Source: Nocardia amamiensis
GTDB lineage: Bacteria > Actinomycetota > Actinomycetes > Mycobacteriales > Mycobacteriaceae
DNA: 64,000 bases
Direction: 5' to 3'
Assembly: GCF_015477605.1 (NCBI RefSeq)
Contig: NZ_JADLQX010000018.1
Span: forward strand, 1 to 64,000
The notes under the pieces are model-generated. The model did not search any database, was not told where the DNA came from, and was given only the letters and a program-made list of their open reading frames with translations. The translations under genes were made by a program, and so were the position numbers. Below, piece by piece: positions 24,439-31,855 of this stretch (positions are counted from its first letter, which is position 1; each line of letters opens with the position of its first letter).

Positions 24439-24798
24439 CTATACGTTGGGTTTGTCATTTACTTCTATTATCAGACGCGCAGCACCGACGTGAGCACCAA
24501 GTCTGCTAGCTTGCCCTTCCACCGTCGTTTCAACAGATTCGACAGTCTCTCCCAAGACCTCGCTCGCCCAATCGCGATCAGGCTTGTTAGGATCTGCTGC
24601 CCTTATCGCATCTTTGAGGCGCGATAGTTCGGTGCCGACCTGCCGACTGGGCATGTCCGGAATGTCTGGAAATACGCGGATCTGCGGCTGAGTCGTCCCT
24701 AGGCGGATGTCCAGATGAATCCCGATTTGAAGATTATCTACTCGGTCAATCTCGCGCACCGCGCATACAAGAAGGCTGATTAGGTCGGTAAGATCCAT
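24439..24798 (-). CDS. hypothetical acidic protein, first gene of the radical SAM locus
   Basis: A 119-residue protein starting MDLTDLISLLVCAVREIDRV. ATG 24,798 is chosen over an upstream GTG because GGGAG lies just before it. It shows an N-terminal helix, a beta-rich centre (IGIHLDIRLGTTQPQIRVFP) and a C-terminal strand (AARLIIEVND). No motif is recognised. It is followed 14 bp later by the polyglycine gene, with GGAG between, so it leads a probable operon of seven or eight genes down to the caspase. It may be a chaperone or recognition protein for the peptides (speculative). Confidence 0.6.
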   Translation of the reverse strand: MDLTDLISLLVCAVREIDRVDNLQIGIHLDIRLGTTQPQIRVFPDIPDMPSRQVGTELSRLKDAIRAADPNKPDRDWASEVLGETVESVETTVEGQASRLGAHVGAARLIIEVNDKPNV

Positions 24799-25982
24799 GG
24801 ATTCTCCCACGTGGCACCTGCACCGCCCCTATGAGTTCGACAATCTGTGGACGAGGTTCTTCGAAATGGCGAATCTAGTGTGCTTCACGCGACCGGCTAA
24901 AAGGGCCGGACTCGACCCCTCTGATGGAGCAGCGGGCCGTCGGGTAATGGATCTGTGTTCGGGTTCTCGATAGGTTGGAGAGTTACCTACACAACCTCTA
25001 TCTTAGCGCTCTACGCTCGGGTCGTCGCGAGTAGTGGAGTACTCGAATCGGACCGCGGGTACTACTCGAAGTCGGATGCACCCCCTAGCTTGTCTGGCGT
25101 TAACGCCGGGCAGCTTTCAGCAGGATCAGCGGGTTGCAGACGGCAGTGAGCAAATTATGCCACCAGCTCGGTGCCGTCGTCCGCGGATTCAGGAACAATG
25201 GCACAAATAGTCACTCCGGGCCTGGCGCCGGTTTGGAAGCGGTTCTCCATACCGTGGTGTTGCTCCAGGGCGCTTTAGACCCATCCGAAGGAGCGATATG
25301 GACACAATTTCTGGTCCCCCGGATGTCAGACGATACCGAGTCGAATGTGTCCGTCGGTGCTCGACTCTGAGAGCGATGGTGCTCGAAATGGTCACGTCCC
25401 TGGCGCGGCGCACTCGACGCCGGTTCAGCCCAGCTTCGTGCTTCTGCCGCCTCAATCCACCCGCGGAACGTTGTCGGTGGCCGATCAGCTGGGAATTAGC
25501 CGGAGGCTCCGCTGTCGGCGGTGGTCCAGATGGTGCTCCAGATGTGGTTGTCATCGCTGATGACGAACAGTCCAGGTTGCCTAGCGCTCGTGAGACCACG
25601 GCGAACTGTTGGTTCCCGCGGTCGAACACCGCGTGTCCGGAAAGCGGGCACCAGTCAGAGTTCCAGCTCATCGTTCCGACTCCCTAGCTGCTCTAGTTCC
25701 ACTAACCCTTTGGTGACAATCCCGCTCGGGAAGGTATGGCATCGCCGATTGAGTATTGCCGCCCAATCGCTGCGGACTGGTAGCCACGCCGATCGACGCA
25801 CGTATTTGCGTCCACAAAATGGACGCTCCGATTGATGCATGACCATCAACCCGGCGGACGACTTGATTCCTATGCGTCAACCATGTCTTGACGCCTAGGC
25901 ATCACTGCCGCCGGGCCCCTTCGTTGTGGTCGCTCTTATACTGCAACGGCAGTCAGGTGAGTGAGCGGCGGTAGTCGCCGCA
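24799..25982. other. long region without a convincing gene
   Basis: About 1.2 kb between the radical SAM locus and the recombinase relics. Frames on both strands are short or compositionally poor. A minus-strand frame at 25,189-25,671 has no motif or ribosome site. The right part of the locus promoter should lie at 24,800-24,960, an AT-richer stretch. Confidence 0.4.
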
Positions 25983-26974
25983 GTGGCGGCCGCGCAAGCT
26001 CCGAATACGGTGCGCGCCTACGTTCGGACTGGCATCGCTTCGAAATTCTGCGGCGCACGAGGTTTCGCGGCACTTCCCGTGGAGCCGGTGCACCTGGCGG
26101 TGTATCTGGCCGTCACCGCCGCCACCCGCACCGAGCGTGGGGAGCGGGCCTACGCGCTGTGGCGACATTGCGCTGGGTGGCCGCGATCAATCGCCGCCAC
26201 GCCGAGGCCGGGTACCCGCACCCCGGGTCGCCGCTGCTGGTCCGCCAGACGATCACCGGGATCGATAAGCCGACTACGCAAAGGTGGGCGCGCGCCCGCC
26301 GCGCCAGGCCGCGCCGCTGGTCCTTGAGGACATGCTCGCTGTGATCACCCACTTGCACACCAGCCCGGGCACCTTGCACGCGCGGGTGCCCGCGCTGCGG
26401 GACTCCGCGCTGCTGTTGCTGGGCTACGCCGGCGCGTTCCGCCGCGGCGAGCTGGCCGAGCTGCGGGTGTCGGACGTGCGCCGCCGCCACGGACCCGGCC
26501 GCTGCCCCGGCAGCTCGCCGCTGACCTGCCCGCCGTGCGCGCACCTGCGCTGGCTGCGGGTACTCGCCGCCCACGACGACGGCGGGCGCCCGGCGATCAT
26601 CCGGATGCTGCGCGAGCCCGACCCCGCCCTCGAGCACGTATGCGACGGACGCTGGCCGGTCGTCGAGGACCGGGAGGTGCCGCTGTTCCGGTGGGTGCGC
26701 GGCACCGGGCTACTCGCCGAGACGCACCTGTCCGGGGGACGCGATCAACCTCATGGTGCGCCGCCGCGCCGCCGAGGCCGGGCTGGTCGCCGACATCGGC
26801 GTCTACGGCGGGCACTCCACTCGCGCCGGGCACGTGACCGAAGGATTCCGGCGCGGGCTGGACGCGAGCACCGTCATGCGCGGCACCAGGCACAAGAGCA
26901 CACGCACCCTCGAGGGCTACCGCCGCGAGGCCGACCCGCTGGCCGGGAACTCGGTCACCCGGATCGGGCTGTAA
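25983..26974 (+). pseudogene. tyrosine recombinase broken by three frameshifts
   Basis: Reading across three frames gives one coherent recombinase. GTG 25,983 begins a core-binding domain (NTVRAYVRTGIASKFCGARG). Near 26,165 the frame changes to one with RWVAAINRRHAEAGYPHPGS, and near 26,285 to one with LLGYAGAFRRGELAELRV. Near 26,740 it changes to one with GGHSTRAGHVTEGFRRGLD and MRGTRHKSTRTLEGYRRE. All catalytic residues (Arg in RRGEL, HxxR, the second His, Tyr) survive. The shifts are therefore recent or are sequencing errors in a GC-rich stretch. Its TAA is followed directly by the ATG of a second broken gene. Confidence 0.7.
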
Positions 26975-27947
26975 ATGAGCGCGGCGAAGCAACGCCCGTT
27001 CCGGCGTGCGCGCGATCTGGCGCTGTTCACCGACTGGTGCGCTGGGGTCGAAGTCCCCGCTCGGCCCGCCGACCCAGCTACCCTCGCCCAGTTCCTCGCC
27101 GAACACTCCGATGCCGTCTCGACCCAACGCCGCCGCATCGCCGCGATTAACCATGACCACCGCACCACCGGCGATCCCGAACCCGGACGGGCTGCGGCGG
27201 TGCGCGCCGCGCTCGACGCTGCCCGCGCCGCCCGCTCGGCGCAACTGCGGGCAGTCGTCGACGACCTGCTGCCCGCCCTGCCGAGGTGGGGGTGGACGGC
27301 CGCGCTGCTCGGGCGCGCGACGCGCTGCTGCTCACCCTCGCTGCCGGCGGGTTGCCGTTCGCCGCGATCGGACGCCTCACCCAAGCCGACCTCGACGTCA
27401 CCGACGACGGGTACGTATCGGCGGCGCCCCGGTGCTCGAGTTGCCCGCCGCCGGCGACCCCGCGCGCTGCCCGGTCGCGGTCACGCGGCGGTGGATCAGC
27501 GTTCTGGTGGTCGCCGAAACCGCTGCGGGAAAACCGAAACTGCAACACCATCTCACCCACGAGACGCTGCCCGAGGCCGACCTGCATCCCGACCACGGGC
27601 ACCACCCGCTGCTCCTGCCGTTCGACCGGCACGGCTACACCCCACTCGCGCTGACCCGACTGTCCGCGGAGTCCGCGCGCGCACTCGTTCTCGCCCACCT
27701 CACCGGCCGCGCCCCGGTGCACCGGCCGCCCCGTGTCCGGCGCGCACCACTGACACCGGCCGCCCCGGCGCCGGTCGATCATCGCGAGATCGTCTTATCC
27801 GACGACTACTACGATCACGGGATCGCCGCCCGCGCCCGCGGGCAGCAGCTCCTCGACGACATCCCCGACCTGCTGGACGATGTCATGACACGCACCGACC
27901 AGATCCTCGCTGACCTCCTCGACCTGTTCGGGCCCGAAACGCACTGA
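26975..27947 (+). pseudogene. second recombinase-like gene with frameshifts
   Basis: Begins MSAAKQRPFRRARDLALFTD directly after the preceding stop and reads as a recombinase core-binding domain to about 27,290. It then continues in a second frame (DALLLTLAAGGLPFAAIGRL) to about 27,420, and in a third to the stop, ending DDYYDHGIAARARGQQLLDD and a helical tail. Paired recombinase genes are common on actinobacterial plasmids and islands. Catalytic His/Tyr motifs are not obvious, so it may have been the non-catalytic partner. Confidence 0.55.
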
Positions 27948-28258
27948 AACCGAACGCAATCGAGGTACCGATCGAGGTACAGGCCACGAACTGTCACGTG
28001 ACGCTCACTGGGTACAGGGCGTGTCGTTGTAGCGCGAACTGCGGATTGGGCGTAGTGCACATTTTTACCCGAGCCGTGTTCGACGGCGGCAGCTCACACA
28101 CGCAGTAGCAGGTTGTCCGGATGGCTTTCGAGGATCTCGACGTCATCTACCTCGGGTCCGGTCACTGCTCAAGTATCGGGTCGCATGATCGTCCGGACAT
28201 GCGCACCTGCGCCACGCCGCGATCCACGCGGTCGCTGGGGGCCTCGCCTCCGCACCGA
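27948..28258. other. intergenic, no gene seen
   Basis: About 310 bp between the convergent recombinase relic and tectonin-like gene. No motif or hairpin stands out. Confidence 0.4.
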
Positions 28259-29026
28259 TCAGTCGGCGTAGACGGTGATCGAATGGGCAGGGCCGCCAAT
28301 TTGGGTCCAGGTGGTGCCGTGCCCGGTCCACCGGTCAACGGCGTCCTTGCCCGGCCTCAGTCCGTAGATCCCGTCGTCGCCGACCACGAACTGGGCGCCG
28401 GGACCGCCGAGCTGTGTCCACTCACCAGGGCTACGGTCGTATCGGTAGACGCCTGTGGGATTTGTTGCCAGAAGCCTCCTGCTGAAACCGCTGCTAATAA
28501 GCCGGTCTGCAAGAGCGCCGATCTTGAACCAGTCGTCGGTGTCGTAGTTCTGGTACACGGCATCCTTGTGCGGCGTGAGGCCGTAGATATCGAAGCCGTA
28601 CACGAATTGGGCGCCGGGGCCGCCGATGCGCGTCCATTCCTCAGGTGTTCCTCGGTATCGGTACACATCGCCCGCGGGGTCGATACCCAGCAGCCCCCAG
28701 CCGCCGCCATACAGCTGGCGTGCTGGGCCGCCAACTTTGGTCCAAGCAGTGCCGGATCCGGTGTATTCGTACACGGCCGTCCGGTCCGGATTCAGTCCAT
28801 AGACACCACCCCCGGTGACAACGAACTGCGCGGCGGGCCCGCCGATACGCTCCCACTCGTTGGGTGTACCGGTGTATCGGTAGAGGTCACCGGCGGAGTC
28901 CGTTCCTACCAGGCCAAAGCTGCCGCCGTAGAGCTTGCTCTTGGCGTCGCCGATCTCGAACCAGTTGTCCCCGCCGCTGTACTGGTACACGGCTTTCCTA
29001 TCCGGCGTAAGTGCGCACAGAGGCAT
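28259..29026 (-). CDS. tectonin-like beta-propeller protein
   Basis: A 255-residue protein made of six imperfect repeats of about 42 residues. Each has a Trp-xx-(I/V/L)-GG-P-A-x-Q-(F/L) core and a (V/L)YxYxG strand, for example EWERIGGPAAQFVV and EWTRIGGPGAQFVY. This is the tectonin/tachylectin-2-type beta-propeller expected to bind glycans. No signal peptide is seen, so it is probably cytoplasmic unless exported another way. GGAGGG seven bases before ATG 29,026 fixes the start, and it appears to stand alone. Actinobacterial proteins of this kind are sometimes fused to effector domains, but none is fused here. Confidence 0.8.
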   Translation of the reverse strand: MPLCALTPDRKAVYQYSGGDNWFEIGDAKSKLYGGSFGLVGTDSAGDLYRYTGTPNEWERIGGPAAQFVVTGGGVYGLNPDRTAVYEYTGSGTAWTKVGGPARQLYGGGWGLLGIDPAGDVYRYRGTPEEWTRIGGPGAQFVYGFDIYGLTPHKDAVYQNYDTDDWFKIGALADRLISSGFSRRLLATNPTGVYRYDRSPGEWTQLGGPGAQFVVGDDGIYGLRPGKDAVDRWTGHGTTWTQIGGPAHSITVYAD

Positions 29027-29199
29027 GGCTTGCCCTCCTTCTGGGCGGATCGCGGAACAGTTACGAACTCGCACCTATTGGGATCTGCATAGGGGGTATT
29101 CGTGTGGACGTGCCCGCCGGATCGGTCGCGCCCTTCCAGCACGAGAGATGGCTCTGTCACCACCTGGCTCTGTCAGTAGGTCGACGCATACTTCCCTGA

Positions 29200-29506
29200 T
29201 AGCCACCGCTGCACAACTACGCGCCGCAGCCGCTGCGCTCGGCGTCACCCTCTACCGCCCGGTGCCGGGAGGCTCGCCTACTGGGCGTTCCGAGCGCCGG
29301 AGCGGATCCTTTCCGCGGCCGCCGACCATCTCTACGCCGCTGGCCTCAGCGACGAGATCGACATCGCGGTGTCGGCACCCTGCTATGCCGGGTCGTCGCG
29401 CGCGGTCGTGGAGATCTGGGGCAGTATCCAAAGACATCCGTTCACCTTCAGCGACCGGTCCGGATCGATCGACGTGCCAGCCAGCAAGTGCGCACCCCGA
29501 GGATAG
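29200..29506 (+). pseudogene. frameshifted hypothetical protein
   Basis: A coding-like start (ATAAQLRAAAAALGVTLYRP) without an initiation codon shifts frame near 29,265. It continues as AYWAFRAPERILSAAADHLY and GLSDEIDIAVSAPCYAGSSR to a stop at 29,504, whose codon overlaps the ribosome site of the next gene. The composition is protein-like and the spacing to the following gene is operon-like. It was probably once a real gene of ~110 residues. No family is recognised. Confidence 0.35.
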
Positions 29507-29516
29507 GAGCCAGCCC

Positions 29517-29705
29517 ATGAGTTCGGATACGACAGCGTCGCGGCAACTGCGCGACGACATCCAGGCCCTCAGCGAAAAAGTCGCCGTGACGGTGGGTTCG
29601 GATCATCCGGCAGTCTCGACACTGATGCGAGCAGCCGATGAGCTGGCAGTCACAGCGCTGGACAACCAGCCACGCACCTACGGTGATCTGACCGACCGGG
29701 AGTGA
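29517..29705 (+). CDS. small hypothetical protein
   Basis: A 62-residue protein starting MSSDTTASRQLRDDIQALSE. AGGAG lies seven bases before ATG 29,517. It is helical and acidic, with no membrane segment. It follows the frameshifted frame by 10 bp, suggesting a former two-gene unit. No family is recognised. Confidence 0.5.
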   Translation: MSSDTTASRQLRDDIQALSEKVAVTVGSDHPAVSTLMRAADELAVTALDNQPRTYGDLTDRE

Positions 29706-30098
29706 GCAAACGGCGCGCACGTAGCGCGACGGTGAGCGGGTATCGGAACAGGCCGACCGGCAATGTCCAGTCCTCGGTCGGTCCTATCTCCCGGAGCAAC
29801 CACGCTGCGCCGCGCGCAACGAACGCGCCGCACCAGACCGATGATGACGGCCGCGGACCTGATCCAGAACGCATTGGTCACCCACACCGCGTGGCAGGCA
29901 GCCACAAGTCACTGCGCGAAATCGACCGAGCCACATCGCTGTCCACCTCAGCGGCAACCATCAGCACTAGCCGGTTCTATCCGGCCCAGGGTCGTCGCCG
30001 GGCAGGCCCGGCGCGCCAGGCCCAGGCCGAAGGCGCTGGTACCAGTGGGTTTTGGTTGGATGCTGCCGGAGTCCGCTCGTGAGTACCTGGAGATCAGC
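29706..30098. other. intergenic with a minus-strand coding relic
   Basis: Contains the second copy of a 34-bp repeat (29,746-29,779). Around it, minus-strand reading gives about 45 protein-like residues (AWLLREIGPTEDWTLPVGLF), without a start or family. Otherwise nothing is seen. Confidence 0.4.
29746..29779. repeat. 34-bp dispersed direct repeat, copy B
   Basis: Identical to 19,430-19,463. The similarity in peptide sequence extends a few residues beyond the exact match. Confidence 0.6.
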
Positions 30099-30338
30099 CT
30101 ATTGTGGTTCGATGAATTGAACTTCTTTTCCGTAGAAGTATCTGGAATGTGTTTCCTTGACGCTCTCCAGTGAATCGGCAGAAAGAACTGCAATCTCGAA
30201 TTTATCTTCGGCGAATTTGCCTTCCGACTCGAGGAGTAGGCGATGGTCCAGGGCCGCCCGGTCGCCCTCGCTTCCGTCGTATTCGACGATCTGATACTCA
30301 CCCGACTGCCTCTTGTAGAGGACGAGAAATCCTGACAT
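30099..30338 (-). CDS. 79-residue partner of RelA/SpoT-domain protein, possible antitoxin
   Basis: A compact protein (MSGFLVLYKRQSGEYQIVEY ... HSRYFYGKEVQFIEPQ) with mixed strands and helices and no recognised motif. It starts five bases after the stop of the RelA/SpoT-domain gene and is on the same strand. GGAAG lies about 12 bases upstream of its ATG. Small-alarmone-synthetase toxins are encoded next to a small antitoxin, which makes this a candidate antitoxin. The order here is toxin first. No sequence homology supports the role directly. Confidence 0.6.
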   Translation of the reverse strand: MSGFLVLYKRQSGEYQIVEYDGSEGDRAALDHRLLLESEGKFAEDKFEIAVLSADSLESVKETHSRYFYGKEVQFIEPQ

Positions 30339-30343
30339 TTCGT

Positions 30344-31255
30344 TTATGCTTCCTTTCGCCGTCTGTTGGCGATAAATTCTTCCATCAACTTCATCTGTTG
30401 GATTAAATGCTGGTCATTCTTATCATTGGCTGCGTCGTCAATCTGTCGATTTTGAGTCTCCGCTTGTCGGTCAACTCGGCATTTCTCCAGCTTTGCAGTA
30501 TATGTATTCCACTGAACGACATCGCCTTCGGGTAGCTGCTCCAAGACGTTCATCAACGCAACTTCGAGTTGTTCGGTAGCGCGGTCCTGCGCCATGCGAG
30601 ACCTTCTGAGCACTCGCTTGCGTTCTTCGATGGTCCGGAACGATGCGGACAGCCTCAATGCGCCTTCGACTTCACTTCGCTCCTCGGAGTTGGCCGGAAG
30701 CGTTCCGTATCGTATCTCTCTACCAAGGTTGTCGGCGAGAGTTTCATAGAGGTTGGCCCAGGAACTCTGAAGTGCAGTGCGGATCTGTATCTCGACCCTG
30801 CCAGCAGGAAATCTAGCGCGCAGGTGTAGCGCCCTATACCCGGAACGCGGAGAAGTTCGGGTGTCACTGACCACTGCGTCGAAGCCTTGATTCAATTCAC
30901 GGGCAATAATAGCCGCCAAATCATCTTGGTCATCCAAGTCCATCGCCGCCTCGACACGAACCCCGGCCAAGTCGACAATACTAGGGAGCTGCAAGTGTGG
31001 GCTCGCTATAAGCTTCTGACGTAGTGTGTGGATTGTTTTTGGACGTGAATTAACCTTCGCGATTTGGTCACCGAGGACAGAGGAGAGATCAATTTGCTTG
31101 ATGAGTTCTCGAACGGAGCTAGCTAGGTCGCCATACCACCTAACTACTTCATTGTAGGACACATCAGAATCGACTTGCTCACGCTGGTCCCGGATCGCAT
31201 TTCCGAATTTCTTTAGCTTGCTGGATGTCCACGGAGGCTTGTCAGTGATCTTCAC
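30344..31255 (-). CDS. RelA/SpoT-domain nucleotide pyrophosphokinase-like protein
   Basis: About 303 residues from GTG 31,255; the frame is open upstream to an ATG at 31,369, and the start is uncertain. The (p)ppGpp-synthetase core is clear: VNSRPKTIHTLRQKL, VDLAGVRVE with the metal-binding Asp, TRTSPRSGYRALHL, and VEIQIRTALQSSWANLYE with the catalytic Glu. There is no HD hydrolase, TGS or ACT domain. The long C-terminal helical tail is rich in charged residues (RKRVLRRSRMAQDRATEQLE). It could be a small alarmone synthetase or a toxSAS toxin that pyrophosphorylates tRNA or makes (p)ppApp. The small partner gene favours the toxin reading. Confidence 0.78.
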   Translation of the reverse strand: MKITDKPPWTSSKLKKFGNAIRDQREQVDSDVSYNEVVRWYGDLASSVRELIKQIDLSSVLGDQIAKVNSRPKTIHTLRQKLIASPHLQLPSIVDLAGVRVEAAMDLDDQDDLAAIIARELNQGFDAVVSDTRTSPRSGYRALHLRARFPAGRVEIQIRTALQSSWANLYETLADNLGREIRYGTLPANSEERSEVEGALRLSASFRTIEERKRVLRRSRMAQDRATEQLEVALMNVLEQLPEGDVVQWNTYTAKLEKCRVDRQAETQNRQIDDAANDKNDQHLIQQMKLMEEFIANRRRKEA

Positions 31256-31372
31256 GCGGAAACTGTAGCCTTCTGGGTGCTTGCACAGCTTCTGAGAGGG
31301 CCCGCCGCGCGAGTGTGAGCCCTGGACGCACCTCACAGGATTGGATCGCCGCGCCGGACTGTCGGGCACCGC

Positions 31373-31690
31373 TCACGCTATGACCGGGTGCGCTGATGGG
31401 CGGCCATCTATCGGCGCACCACGGCCAAGGCGTGGTGTAGACGGTGTCGAACCGCCGGAACCGCTGGCCGCCGAGGCTGCGGGCGTCCGCGCGGAACTGG
31501 TCGAACTCCGACCGCGGCATGCCGACAGATCCGAGGCATTCGCCTCGACCGACGCCAGCTGCGCCGCGGGCTCGGCCACTGCGGCGAGCAACCCGCTCAG
31601 ATCGGTGGCTACACACAAGCCGCAGTGCCCTGTGAGGTCTTCAGGGTCGGGGTGCGGCAGCTCCCCACGATCATCGGCGGCTCCAGGATC
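31373..31690 (-). pseudogene. possible frameshifted hypothetical protein
   Basis: Minus-strand frames give GLCVATDLSGLLAAVAEPAA followed, after a shift near 31,530, by PRSEFDQFRADARSLGGQRF. Both parts look coding, but no intact frame joins them and no family is recognised. The neighbouring sequence to 31,855 holds nothing else. Confidence 0.3.
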
Positions 31691-31855
31691 GCGGGGCGCC
31701 TGGACGATCCGCTATCGGCCCTGGGAGCCCCCGGATGCGGGCAACAGCTAGCTGTTGCGGGTCGGCTTCCTTTTGGGCTTGACGAGCTCGGCCCCGGCTC
31801 ACCGGGCAGGCCGTGAAGCACCTGCCCCGGGGGCGCTGCCGCCGGGCAGGGGGAA

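Noticed and set aside
25189..25671. A 160-residue minus-strand frame between the radical SAM locus and recombinase relics
   Set aside because: No motif, poor composition and no ribosome site. Parts look protein-like in another frame, but nothing coherent could be assembled.
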